Assembly (NCBI GenBank): GCA_946186505.1
Contig: CAMHNI010000024.1
Coordinates: 1 to 51,129, forward strand
Origin: an uncultured Prevotellaceae bacterium
Lineage (GTDB): Bacteria > Bacteroidota > Bacteroidia > Bacteroidales > Bacteroidaceae
DNA: 51,129 nt
Direction: 5' to 3'
Below are positions 41,601 through 49,649 of this stretch, one piece after another (the first letter of the stretch is position 1; each line of letters starts with the position of its first letter). A program made the translations under genes and the position numbers. Below the pieces are notes generated by a model. The model was not told where the DNA came from, searched no databases, and saw only the letters and a program-made list of their open reading frames with translations.

Positions 41601-44362
41601 TTCAGGCGTTTGTCGGGCATCGGCCGTGTGATTTTGGAGGTATGCGTGTAGCACTTGCCCTGTTTCATCCAGGCGAAGACCAGCGTCAAGCCGTCGCCGT
41701 ATTCCTCCTTGTAGGTCAGCTTGCGGTTGACAAGCTGGTTGGAACGTTCCATCGTGCCACTCTCAATGATGCGGTTGCCGCTGAAAATATTGTAGAGGAT
41801 GTGGACGTTCCGTGCCGACGAACCCACCTGAATGGTGACGGGACTGCCGTCGTTCGGGAACTGCTGATCCGACTGGTAGAACCAGTCATCGGTCTCGGCG
41901 GCGGGCCGCTGGTCGTCAAGCGAGAAGACGGTGAACTCCTGCTTCAGGGTGTCACCCATTCCCGACTTGTCGTCGCCTACCCGTAGCTTTTGACAAATAG
42001 CCTCCAACGTGTATCTGCCGCTCGCCAGTTTAGGCAGCTCTATGGGTGTGTTCGTCTTCACCGTCTGCCACTTGCCGTTGTTTATACGGTATTTGGCCTG
42101 TGCATCGATATCGTTGCCGGCAGCATTGCGCAGATGAAGTGTCACCTTCGGCATCTGGTCGGCACGAATCTGCTCAGGCAGATCGCTGGTGAGAACAGTC
42201 TTGCGGTTGCCAAGCGGCAGTGAGAGCTGTGCCTCGTGGGTCTCGCCTCCCTGGTCAGTGACCTCGGCCTTGCAGATAAAGTCGTAGAACATCGGGTAGT
42301 CGGTCTTCGGCAGCACCATCGGCATCTGGACGGTGAACGTACCATCGCTGCCCGTGACGGCCTCACCCTCGGACATGGTCTCTTCGTTGGAGCTGTTGCC
42401 GATGTAGCCGCGGTTCCAGTAGTTAGAGTAGCTCCACCACCAGAACGAACGGCGGCGCACCACCTTGTACTTCACCTTCGCATCCTGTACGGGCACGCCG
42501 GCGTAGGAGCGGGCCGTCGCCTTCACCTCGATGGTGTCGCCGTCCTTGTAGTTTTCCGTCACCTTGTCGAACGCCACCTCAAACGTCGGCCGCTTGTACT
42601 CCTCAACACGGAAACTGCACCTGCCGTAGGTGCTTTCTATATGGAACGAACCTGTCAGTCCGTTTGACGGCAGTGTAAACTCCGCAGCGCACGTACCATA
42701 TTTGTCTGTGGTCACCCTATGCTCGGCCACCGTCTTGTAGTTGGCATCACGCAGGACAAGGGTCAGCAGGTTGCCTTCAATGGCTTTCTGTTCGAAACCG
42801 TTCAGCACCTCGTAGTTGATGGCGGCCACATGTACCGTCTGACCGGGGCGGTAGATGGCACGGTCGGTATAAAGGTGCGTGTGTTCAGTCCGCCGCTTAT
42901 ACTCGTTGTAGATGAAGCTTTCGTATTCTCTTGTGGGCGGACAGGCATCGTCCGTCTTCGTGAAGGCATAGATGCTCGACGGGCGCTCTTTCCCGTACTT
43001 GTAGATGGCCTCGCCCTTGGCATCCGTCGTCAGGGTGGACATCAGCTGGTCACTGCGTCCGTTGACGTAGCCACGCAGTTCGACGCTGGCACCAGCGACG
43101 GGCTGACCCTCGGTGGCATCGACCACAGCGTAGCGTATCTTGTTGTCAGGCAGGGCTATTGACAGCACCCTGACATCGCTGACATAGTAGAACTGTCGGT
43201 TTCCTTCGGTCTCGGGATTGCTTCTCAACTCTAACAGATAGACACCAACGGGCAGTGCCGGCACCTCAATCGTGTCGTTGAACAACTCGTAGGCCTTCTT
43301 CCCGCTGTAACGGTGGGTCACCTGCAGGTCCGTCAGTTCCGTCAACAGCGGCTTCAGCTTCTTATAGTCTTCCTCGTAGTTGGGCCTCAACTGGGTGTTG
43401 CCACTGACTTTCGCCCGATAGATGTGCAGGGTCAGCTGCTCAATGTTGCGTGCGCTCCAGATTCTCAGTTCCTGCGTCTTGTTGGGCAGCCCGACCTGAC
43501 AGTCCATCTCTGAGTCGTACTTGCGCGTGGTCATATCTATCTGGGCATTGCGCAGGGCATTGGTACGGCCATAGTCGTTCCACCGCTCGATGGCCTCTTC
43601 AGTGTAGTCCCATTTCTGGTCGAGGGTGGCATCAGTATGCTCATCCATATATTCATAGCGCTCGATGGCCAGTTCGACGGCCTCGGGCAGGTCGCCGTAG
43701 ATGGCGATGAGCGAGTCGAGTGTCTTGATGTAGGGGGCATCGTCGTACTCCACGTCACCCTCCACCCGCTCCTGACGGGCTATCTCCAAGGCCGTCATCA
43801 TTGCGGCGACCCGCTTGCCCGACTTCTGGTAGTAGTCGTGCAGCGGACGGAAGTTCCTCAGCTCGTAGCCCACGACACTCAGCATGTCGTTGTCGAACAG
43901 CTTGCTGTCACGCCCCTCGGTCACCAATGGCTTGTAGGCAGCGGCCTTCACGGCGGCCAGCTGTTCACAGGTCTCCGAGTCGAGCGTCACCGCCAGCTCT
44001 TCCTGCCTTTCAAGCTGGCTATTATAAGCATAGATCTTTTTGAGTACCACGGCATAGACAGCTACCAGTGCCTTGTCGGTAGCTGCCCGGTAGCGCTGTT
44101 CCATCCGTTCGACGGCAGGCTGCAGCGAGTCGGGGGCGATGGTGGTCATCACACGGCTGCCCGCCAATTCAGCGGCCATGAGTTGTCCGTACTCGCCCTC
44201 CTTCTGGGCCTTGTTGACAATCTTCATCAGCACGTCGTACTGCGTCCGCGGCAGGTCATTCTCCTCTGCCTTCTCAGCCTCTTTCCAGAGCGCCGAATAC
44301 GTCTGTCCAAATAATGCCATACCAAATAATGTCATCAGGAAAGTAAATACCGTTCTTCTCAT
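38630..44362 (-). CDS. Large alpha-2-macroglobulin family protein without thioester, with SusC-plug-like segment
   Basis: Protein of 1910 residues. It has a Sec signal peptide (MRRTVFTFLMTLFGMALFGQ), an N-terminal helical region (about 30-330), MG domains with the MG2 segment HLYTDRAIYRPGQTVHVAAI (about 510), the A2M core WRFLGLAHTTDLCYG (about 1170) and an alpha-toroid with a C-terminal beta domain. Bacterial A2Ms trap proteases; here the thioester CxEQ is replaced by NDDCAICQAAS (about 1382), so it cannot cross-link. Before the core, IAGLDIVGNAGDLGSGSTERLRG resembles a TonB-receptor plug motif. Several repeats are read in frame (see separate entries). The start at 44362 is chosen because the frame further upstream enters the promoter box and a duplicated leader. 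Confidence 0.88.
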   Translation of the reverse strand: MRRTVFTFLMTLFGMALFGQTYSALWKEAEKAEENDLPRTQYDVLMKIVNKAQKEGEYGQLMAAELAGSRVMTTIAPDSLQPAVERMEQRYRAATDKALVAVYAVVLKKIYAYNSQLERQEELAVTLDSETCEQLAAVKAAAYKPLVTEGRDSKLFDNDMLSVVGYELRNFRPLHDYYQKSGKRVAAMMTALEIARQERVEGDVEYDDAPYIKTLDSLIAIYGDLPEAVELAIERYEYMDEHTDATLDQKWDYTEEAIERWNDYGRTNALRNAQIDMTTRKYDSEMDCQVGLPNKTQELRIWSARNIEQLTLHIYRAKVSGNTQLRPNYEEDYKKLKPLLTELTDLQVTHRYSGKKAYELFNDTIEVPALPVGVYLLELRSNPETEGNRQFYYVSDVRVLSIALPDNKIRYAVVDATEGQPVAGASVELRGYVNGRSDQLMSTLTTDAKGEAIYKYGKERPSSIYAFTKTDDACPPTREYESFIYNEYKRRTEHTHLYTDRAIYRPGQTVHVAAINYEVLNGFEQKAIEGNLLTLVLRDANYKTVAEHRVTTDKYGTCAAEFTLPSNGLTGSFHIESTYGRCSFRVEEYKRPTFEVAFDKVTENYKDGDTIEVKATARSYAGVPVQDAKVKYKVVRRRSFWWWSYSNYWNRGYIGNSSNEETMSEGEAVTGSDGTFTVQMPMVLPKTDYPMFYDFICKAEVTDQGGETHEAQLSLPLGNRKTVLTSDLPEQIRADQMPKVTLHLRNAAGNDIDAQAKYRINNGKWQTVKTNTPIELPKLASGRYTLEAICQKLRVGDDKSGMGDTLKQEFTVFSLDDQRPAAETDDWFYQSDQQFPNDGSPVTIQVGSSARNVHILYNIFSGNRIIESGTMERSNQLVNRKLTYKEEYGDGLTLVFAWMKQGKCYTHTSKITRPMPDKRLKLQWQTFRDRLTPGQQEEWSLTVKAPSPSGVAGDGASPVDAQLMATLYDKSLDQIVGHYWSFFPSYRFYLPTTSWQFGRWGTLRLNGSLYQSRLSAPALRFSSFDESLFPQPWMSHRYIGGRSFKTGALKRMVANGLPVEEVMATPMLMKESADMAEASVDELQGRIAGLDIVGNAGDLGSGSTERLRGASNLEEEIEVPEVQVRENLNETAFFYPQLQADSTGLVTLKFTLPESLTTWRFLGLAHTTDLCYGSIEGEAVAKKDLMVQPNMPRFLREGDEATISARVINTSERDLSGTAYLTLTDPETEKTVYTQKAPFTVKAGETSSVTFNVDANGENGLTGGALLVAKVMATTDEFSDGEQHYLPILPNRERVTVTYPFTQNEPGTTTIDLTKLFKAPLSSPEGDTNVLLGNEAPSGAVGGASGVVVGAKLTIEYTNNPAWLMIQTLPTIGHPNDDCAICQAASLYANIIGKHIVDQVPQAKTVFEQWKQERLRVGDGTSGMTGNETSLQSQLEKNQELKDLVLNETPWVADADNESEQRQRLADFFDENLMQQRLQSALNKLDKLQRGDGSWSWWPDMPGSVYMTISVAEMMVRQNTMLGEQAETKDMLKGAFKFLGNRMVKLVTEMKKQEKKGYKQSFPSFTALQWLYICKLDGRQLPSSVKQANDYLIKLLKKETKRQTIYEKAMSAIILNSPTYIKSLKEYTVYKEEMGRYYDTPRAGYSWRDYRIPTQVAAIEAIQRLTPGDQQTLDEMRRWLLQEKRTQAWDTPLNSVDAVYAFLSERGVVKSEKLIAAVPTALKLDGKPIDTPKATAGIGYVKTAQSYAGEKTFTAEKQSEGTSWGAVYAQFMQTTSDIKDQASGVSIKRELLTADGQPLKTAQVGDRVKVRLTIQSERDLDFVQIQDKRAACMEPVNQLSGYNWRGGYYSTPRDNVTNYYFDQLPKGKQVIETEYYIDRAGQYETGTCTVQCAYASEYRGTTHSQTLKVE
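40091..40121. repeat. CGACG/CGTCG repeat, copy 1, in the macroglobulin gene
   Basis: A 31-base element (CATTCCCGAC... ...CGTCGCCTACCCGTAGC) is read on the minus strand as RLRVGDGTSGM. It contains the inverted repeat CGACG/CGTCG. Confidence 0.7.
40329..40410. repeat. Second paired inverted-repeat family (F) inside the macroglobulin gene
   Basis: Arm 1 (40329-40374) and arm 2 (40378-40410) are inverted to each other and share CCCCCTCGGGGG followed by AGGGGGGCTT. They are read in frame as FKAPLSSPEGDTNV and LGNEAPSGAVGGASG. The sequence differs from family A-E but the paired layout is the same. Confidence 0.72.
41957..41987. repeat. CGACG/CGTCG repeat, copy 2, in the macroglobulin gene
   Basis: It matches copy 1 over 31 bases with only a few differences in the centre and is read as KLRVGDDKSGMG. 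The two copies are 1.9 kb apart in the same gene. Confidence 0.7.
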
Positions 44363-44363
44363 T

Positions 44364-44423
44364 ATTTCTGGATTAATAAACACTACCTGCAAAATTTCTG
44401 GATTAATAAACACTACCTGCAAA
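44364..44423. repeat. Two perfect 30-bp tandem copies in the macroglobulin leader
   Basis: Units 44364-44393 and 44394-44423 are identical, beginning ATTTCTGGATTAATAAACAC. They form nearly all of the leader between the promoter and ATG. The duplication leaves an open frame that would falsely add 20 residues (QVVFINPEI twice) to the protein. Confidence 0.9.
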
Positions 44424-44427
44424 GATA
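44420..44427 (-). promoter_or_regulatory. -7 promoter box for the macroglobulin - ispH operon
   Basis: The minus strand reads TATCTTTG. The repeated leader starts at its last bases. It is 50 bases past the end of the permease operon and gives a leader of about 50 bases. Confidence 0.62.
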
Positions 44428-44476
44428 GTGATTTTTCCCGACACCTATTCGCTAAGGCGTATGAAAATATGAAACT

Positions 44477-45748
44477 TTAACGATTTTTCCTCGTCTGGCG
44501 ATTGCGGATCTGTCCTACAACCTCCATCTTGCGCCCAATACGGTCAAGACGGTCAAGGGCATGCTGGCGTGAACGGACAATCTGATGACGATAGACCATG
44601 CAGGTAATGAAGAAATAGAACAGCGTCTGAACCCATAGTAAACAATACTCGGTCCTGACATCGTTGAGCGTAGCGCCCATCGATGCCATCCGCACGTACG
44701 CCCGGACGCCGAAGGTGGAGGGGAAGAGCCAGGAAATGCTCTGCCAGAACGGAGGGATGCTCTGCAGCGGCCAGCTGATGCCGGTAAGGAACAGCAGAGG
44801 CACAGAGACAAAGACCATCAGCAGCATGACGTTCTCACGGTAGCGAACAATACAGGATACAATCATGCCGAAGAAGATGCAGGCCAGCACGTAGGGCAGC
44901 ATCAGGCATAGCAGGTCTTGCCAGCGGGCTAACTGCGGGAAGGAGAAAAAGTATGGCACGGCCATTGTGAGGTAGGCTCCCATGACGGCAAAGATCATGA
45001 AATAACACAGGAACTTGCCGCCGATGATGCGGAAGATTCCCTGATAGTGGCGGTCGATAGGAATCAGTTCATGGTAGCGATTGACCTCGCGGGCTGTTCC
45101 TGCTGACAGTCCAATGCCGAGCACGAGTGTCTGCTGGAGGATGAGCATAAGCACGGCCAGGAGCACCGAGGAGCCATAGCCCCCGGCGGGATTGAAGATA
45201 GGCACCTCGCTGACAGCCAGCGGCAGGACGCTGATTTCGGCCTCGCGCTTGGTGAAGGGCCGTGTGCGGTTTACCTGGATGCCTGCACCCATGGTCTGCG
45301 TGACGTTCACGGCCGTCTGATAGATAGCCTGATAGGTGAGCATGAGGCTCATGTCGCAATAAACGCTGAGGGTGGCCTGGCGCATGCCGTAGATGTTGCT
45401 ATCGAAATCGGAGGGGATGTAGTAGATGCCCTTGGCCAGCTGGCGGCTCACCAGCGACTTCGCCTCGTCGATATCGGCTGCGTGGCACAGCACACGGACA
45501 TCGGCAGAGGCATCGGCCATGCGGGTGAGCTGTCGTGAGAGCGAGGAGTTGCAGTCATCGACCACCACCACGGGCACGTCGTGGACCACCTCATTATTGT
45601 ATATCCATGAATAGAGCAGCGGATAGATCAGCGGCACGATGACAAAGAAGATGAGCACGCCCTCGTCACGCAGGACTTGGCGCATCTCCTGTCGCCAGAT
45701 AAAGGCGGCATCGCTGATGACATCGGCTATGTTATGGAATATAAACAT
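44477..45748 (-). CDS. ABC-2 type transporter permease (second of pair)
   Basis: Protein of 423 residues starting MFIFHNIADVISDAAFIWRQEM. One N-terminal membrane segment (VLIFFVIVPLIYPLLYSWIY), a periplasmic domain of about 170 residues, then five membrane segments ending near 400: the YhhJ/YbhR-type ABC-2 exporter layout. The start overlaps the upstream permease by 17 bases, which implies coupled translation; an earlier in-frame ATG (45811) would overlap far more and gives a poor N-terminus. No ATPase gene is beside it. Confidence 0.88.
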   Translation of the reverse strand: MFIFHNIADVISDAAFIWRQEMRQVLRDEGVLIFFVIVPLIYPLLYSWIYNNEVVHDVPVVVVDDCNSSLSRQLTRMADASADVRVLCHAADIDEAKSLVSRQLAKGIYYIPSDFDSNIYGMRQATLSVYCDMSLMLTYQAIYQTAVNVTQTMGAGIQVNRTRPFTKREAEISVLPLAVSEVPIFNPAGGYGSSVLLAVLMLILQQTLVLGIGLSAGTAREVNRYHELIPIDRHYQGIFRIIGGKFLCYFMIFAVMGAYLTMAVPYFFSFPQLARWQDLLCLMLPYVLACIFFGMIVSCIVRYRENVMLLMVFVSVPLLFLTGISWPLQSIPPFWQSISWLFPSTFGVRAYVRMASMGATLNDVRTEYCLLWVQTLFYFFITCMVYRHQIVRSRQHALDRLDRIGRKMEVVGQIRNRQTRKNR

Positions 45749-46961
45749 AATTGAGCATTGCGTTTTTAATCTTACCGATGACAAGCCAGGGCAGTAGCAT
45801 GAAGCCTGCAAGAGCAGCGAAATGGAACCACGACTCGAGCAGCGGGAAACCGTTGAATACCGTTATCTGGTAAATCATGAAATAGTGGCGCAGGGGGAAG
45901 AGCCACGACAGCGACTGCAGCGGACTGTCCATCGCCATGACGGGGAAGGCCGAACCGGCCATCGAAAGCGAGAGCACGGCCCAGAGGGAGCAGACACTCA
46001 TCGACATGCGCAGCGAGGGCATCAGGCCGAAAGCGAAGATGCCAAAGCCCATTGACGAGAACACACCCATGAGACCGAGACGGATAATGGGCCACGCGCC
46101 TCCCTCGTGCGGGAAATGGAGCACACCGTAGATATAGTATTCATAGCCGAAGAAGATGGCCAGCCAGATAATGGCCTGCGGCAGGAACTTGCCCAACACG
46201 GCCACCAGCATATTGCCGTCGGCCATCGTAATCCACTCCTTCGAGCGGCCGAACTTCAGCTCTGTACCGATGCTGTAGGCCGTGATGAGGAAAATGAAGA
46301 GCATGATGATGCCCGGCACGAAGACCGTGGAGAGATAGACGTTGTAGTTGGACCACGGGTTGGCCACCATGTGCAGATCGACGGCAATGGGTTGCAGCAT
46401 CGCCTGTATCTGGGCGTCGGTGGCTCCACGGGCACGCATGGTGGCCTGCCCCACGGCAGCAGAGCCGAGGGTGGAGATGACCTTCAGGTCTTTCATGGTC
46501 AGCGAGCCGGGCAACTTGGCCGACAGACTGTAGAAATACGAAATCTTGGGCTGGCGTGACGACAGCAGCTCTTCGGTAGTGCCTTTGGGGAAATAGAGGA
46601 ATCCGTAGATCTCGCCGCGCTGAATGGCGTGACGGGCTTCGCTCACCGTGGCGTAGCGTTCTACCACTTTTGTGCTCTGGAAAGCATCGAGACGATGGGT
46701 GAGGGCACGCGTGGTCGATGTGTTGTCGGCATCGACAAGGCCGATGGGCAGCTGCTCGGGCATGCCCTGACTCATCATCGACGTGAAAAACAGCACCACC
46801 ATGATGGGGAAGACCACCATGCAGAACCCGTAGATAGGATTCTTCCAGAGAATGCGGAGTTCGCGGAGGATAAGCCCACCCAAGCCCTCCCAAAGGGAGG
46901 GATGTCTGGTCACCTGATTATCGACAGATTCCACCGTCCTACTGTTTGTTTCGTCACTCAT
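45732..46961 (-). CDS. ABC-2 type transporter permease (first of pair)
   Basis: Protein of 409 residues. After a repeat-derived N-terminus (NQVTRHPSLWEGLGGL) comes LRELRILWKNPIYGFCMVVFPIMVVLFF, the usual ABC-2 start, so the native protein probably began near LILREL. A large periplasmic part and five C-terminal membrane segments follow. It likely pairs with the next permease and with the HlyD and TolC proteins upstream to export a drug or lipid. The cargo is unknown. Confidence 0.88.
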   Translation of the reverse strand: MSDETNSRTVESVDNQVTRHPSLWEGLGGLILRELRILWKNPIYGFCMVVFPIMVVLFFTSMMSQGMPEQLPIGLVDADNTSTTRALTHRLDAFQSTKVVERYATVSEARHAIQRGEIYGFLYFPKGTTEELLSSRQPKISYFYSLSAKLPGSLTMKDLKVISTLGSAAVGQATMRARGATDAQIQAMLQPIAVDLHMVANPWSNYNVYLSTVFVPGIIMLFIFLITAYSIGTELKFGRSKEWITMADGNMLVAVLGKFLPQAIIWLAIFFGYEYYIYGVLHFPHEGGAWPIIRLGLMGVFSSMGFGIFAFGLMPSLRMSMSVCSLWAVLSLSMAGSAFPVMAMDSPLQSLSWLFPLRHYFMIYQITVFNGFPLLESWFHFAALAGFMLLPWLVIGKIKNAMLNYVYIP

Positions 46962-47016
46962 GACACTCTCTCATGTATCTAAACATCCCTCCCTTTGGGA
47001 GGGCTTGGGTAGGCTT
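46872..47016. repeat. REPIN-like pair D, joining the HlyD and permease genes
   Basis: Arm 1 (46872-46920) is read as NQVTRHPSLWEGLGGL in the permease; arm 2 (46975-47016) ends directly at the HlyD stop codon. The 54-base spacer holds the permease ATG (46961). Each arm holds CCCTCCC-TTT-GGGAGGG. Confidence 0.86.
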
Positions 47017-48000
47017 TTACTTTACCACCAATGACATACCCGGACGCAACCCTTCGAACTTCTCAACGGGACGGGCTTTCACCTCGAATGTCTTCAGGTC
47101 GTACTGTCCGTTGGCCTTCGTCGCCTTCCAAACGGCATACGAACCCTGGTCCTTCATGTAATAGACCTTCATCTTGACGTCCTTGTTAAAGGCAGGTACA
47201 AAGGCGGTGAACTCAGTCCCCACCTGCATGCCGTTCAGCTGGTCCTCACGCACATTGAACGTTCCCCAGAGGTCATCCATGATGGAGATGGTCATAATGG
47301 GACTACCTGTTCCCACCAGCTCACCCACCTTGGGATAGACGGCACTGACCTCACCTTCCATCTGGGCGGTCTGAACCGTCTCATTAATGTATGAACTGAC
47401 TTCCTGTACGGCACCGCGGGCACGGTTGACCTGAGCCTGTGCTGCCAGCTTATCCTCACGGCGGGCACCGTTGACAGCCATATCATACTGGCTCTGGGCA
47501 GCCTTACACTGAGCCTCCATGGCCTTGTACTGGGCATAGGCCTCATCGCGCTTCTGGGCCGACATCACACCCTCGTCGAAGAGGCGCTGCACGCGGTTGT
47601 ACGACTTCTCGGCTATCTCCAGACCGGCCTTGGCCTGCTGCAGCACCTGGTAGGCACCTTGTATCTGCTCCTTACGGGCACCGTTCTGCGCTTTCAGCTC
47701 AAGAGCCGAAGCGGCATCCTCGGCACCACGTGCCTGATTCATCTTGGCCCGCACCTCTGGAGCATCCAGTATGGCCAGTGTGTCGCCGACCTTCACATAG
47801 TCGCCCTCTTTCACACGGAGTTCCAGAATGCGGCCGGGCACCTTGCTCGACACACGATACTCCGACACTTCCACCTGTCCCTGCATCATCTCGGGGTCAC
47901 GTCCTAAGGTGAAGAAACCTATCAAGGCTACGATGGTAACCACTGCTGCAAATCCAAGGATAGCGAGCAGGATGTTGTTATGTTGTGTTTTTGCTGACAT
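47017..48000 (-). CDS. HlyD-family periplasmic adaptor (membrane fusion protein)
   Basis: Protein of 327 residues with one N-terminal membrane anchor (LLAILGFAAVVTIVALIGFF). The barrel-lipoyl region has VSSKVPGRILELRVKEGDYVKVGDTLAILD; a coiled-coil hairpin of about 90-210 is rich in Ala, Gln and Glu; a beta domain follows (GEVSAVYPKVGELVGTGSPIMTI). It links an inner-membrane permease to TolC. The stop is followed at once by pair D. Confidence 0.93.
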   Translation of the reverse strand: MSAKTQHNNILLAILGFAAVVTIVALIGFFTLGRDPEMMQGQVEVSEYRVSSKVPGRILELRVKEGDYVKVGDTLAILDAPEVRAKMNQARGAEDAASALELKAQNGARKEQIQGAYQVLQQAKAGLEIAEKSYNRVQRLFDEGVMSAQKRDEAYAQYKAMEAQCKAAQSQYDMAVNGARREDKLAAQAQVNRARGAVQEVSSYINETVQTAQMEGEVSAVYPKVGELVGTGSPIMTISIMDDLWGTFNVREDQLNGMQVGTEFTAFVPAFNKDVKMKVYYMKDQGSYAVWKATKANGQYDLKTFEVKARPVEKFEGLRPGMSLVVK

Positions 48001-48047
48001 AATCTTTTGCGTTATTACGTTATGACGATATTACGTTATTTCAATGG

Positions 48048-49640
48048 TTATTCCGCGGTGAGCGTTCCCATCGCCTTGCGGAGGTTCACCTGTGACAGAC
48101 GCACGTCAATCTCTGCATCAATCTTCTGTGATTTTGCCTGCAGCCAGGCCGTCTGGGCTTCCATCACCGTGGTCGGGGTGATGACACCCTCGCTGAAGCC
48201 TATGTTGGCTGTGCGCAGGTTCTCGTCGGCACGGCGCACACTGTTATCGGCCAGAGCCAGCCGCTTGTTGGCCTCTTCCATCTGGTAAGCCGTCTGCGTG
48301 GCCTGCAGCTCTATCTTCTCCCTGGTCTCCTCCAGTTCGAGATTCAGGATGGTGGTGGCACCTTTCGATGCACGGACCTTATAGGTGACATCGCCCCAGT
48401 TCCAGATGGGGATGCGTACCAGAAGGCCCACATTCCAGAAACCGGCAAATTTCTTTTCGAAGCCGTTCAGCACGTTGGGGTTCGACACCGAGTAGCCGCC
48501 AGCCAATGCAACCATCGGCAGGTTGCCCGCCTTCAGGATGTTCGTGGCCTGACGCGACATGTCAGCCATGTTCTCTAACTGCTTCAGTTCGGGGCGGTTT
48601 TCAAGTGCCTGGGCTACATCCAACTGTGGTGAGACAACGACGGCAGCCACCGTCTCGGCCTCTTCCTCAGGCAGGACGATCTGCTCGTTCACAGGCAGTC
48701 CGATGGTCTGGCACAGCAGCATACGCGACAGCACCAGCCCGTCGTTCACCTTGGTCAGCGTCATCTCTGCCTCGCTCACCTTCACGCTGACGCTCAGACC
48801 GTCACTCCGCGTGGCGACGCCCTCGTCTATCATTTTCCGGACATTGTCATCCAGTTTCTTTACCAGGTCGAGATAAGCCTGTGCCAACCGCTGCTTATGG
48901 CGCAGCGACACCACCTGCCAGTAGGCTTTGTCGGTTGCATAGATAGTGGCCTGCTCCTTGGCATCGAAACTGTTCTGTGCCAGCCGCTCGTTGATGTCGG
49001 CCAACCGGTTCAGTGCCACGATGCTGCCACCCATGAATACGGGCTGCGTCAGCATGATGCTGCCCGCCCAGATGTTACGGGTGTCGGTACGGAAGGCATC
49101 GACAATCTTGTCGCCCACCCCATTAAGCGTCGTCTGAGTTCCCTGCGGCAATTGCTGCATGGTGGCAGCAAGCGACTGCAGTTCCTCCAAAGGTACTCCC
49201 AGCTGAGCCAGCATCGGGGTCAGGTTGGTCATGGTCTGCGATATGCCGGCCATACCTTCCTGGAATCCCTCGCTCTGCACGAAGTTGGTTCCCATGTTGG
49301 TCAGGAAATCCTTTTGGTCAGTATTCAGAATCGAGATTTCCTCGCTGGTGTGCATGTAGCTGCCAAGAGCACTGACGTGAGGAAGGTACTTTGTACGGGC
49401 TGAACGGCGGACATTGGCAGCCACGTCCTGCTTCACCTTCTGAATGCTCAGCTGCTTGTTGTTGCGCAGAGCCAGCGCCCGACAGCTATCAAGTGTCAGC
49501 AGTCGCATCCCCGACGTTCTTGCGTCCCTATCGGTTGCAAGCGCTTCGCGGTTAGCGTCGCCTATCTGTTGTCCTTGGGCACCGCCAGGCAGACAGCCAA
49601 AGGTCAGAAGGCAAAAGCCAAAGACTATTCTAATGTTCAT
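48048..49640 (-). CDS. TolC-family outer-membrane efflux protein
   Basis: Protein of 530 residues: signal peptide (MNIRIVFGFCLLTFGCLPGGAQG), then two TolC-type repeats of coiled coil and beta strands (LDSCRALALRNNKQLSIQKVKQ; AQALENRPELKQLENMADMSRQATNILKAGNLP). It forms the outer-membrane channel for the HlyD-permease exporter. Residues about 25-46 (IGDANREALATDRDARTSGM) come from a CGACG/CGTCG repeat and lie between the signal peptide and the first domain. It is 9 bases after the coiled-coil gene and 47 before hlyD. Confidence 0.93.
   Translation of the reverse strand: MNIRIVFGFCLLTFGCLPGGAQGQQIGDANREALATDRDARTSGMRLLTLDSCRALALRNNKQLSIQKVKQDVAANVRRSARTKYLPHVSALGSYMHTSEEISILNTDQKDFLTNMGTNFVQSEGFQEGMAGISQTMTNLTPMLAQLGVPLEELQSLAATMQQLPQGTQTTLNGVGDKIVDAFRTDTRNIWAGSIMLTQPVFMGGSIVALNRLADINERLAQNSFDAKEQATIYATDKAYWQVVSLRHKQRLAQAYLDLVKKLDDNVRKMIDEGVATRSDGLSVSVKVSEAEMTLTKVNDGLVLSRMLLCQTIGLPVNEQIVLPEEEAETVAAVVVSPQLDVAQALENRPELKQLENMADMSRQATNILKAGNLPMVALAGGYSVSNPNVLNGFEKKFAGFWNVGLLVRIPIWNWGDVTYKVRASKGATTILNLELEETREKIELQATQTAYQMEEANKRLALADNSVRRADENLRTANIGFSEGVITPTTVMEAQTAWLQAKSQKIDAEIDVRLSQVNLRKAMGTLTAE
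49506..49566. repeat. CGACG/CGTCG repeat, long copy, in the TolC gene
   Basis: It shares the ends of copies 1 and 2 (GCATCCCCGACGTTC... and ...GCGTCGCCTATC), with about 30 extra bases in the middle. It is read in frame just after the signal peptide. Confidence 0.55.
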
Positions 49641-49649
49641 GTCTGTATT

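Noticed and set aside
44362..44422. Upstream start of the macroglobulin (QVVFINPEI repeated)
   Set aside because: The codons lie in the duplicated leader and overlap the -7 box; the signal peptide begins at 44362.
24260..47016. The paired palindromes as ordinary terminators
   Set aside because: They lie inside coding sequence or across start codons within operons, lack U runs, and keep the reading frame, so termination is not their main explanation.
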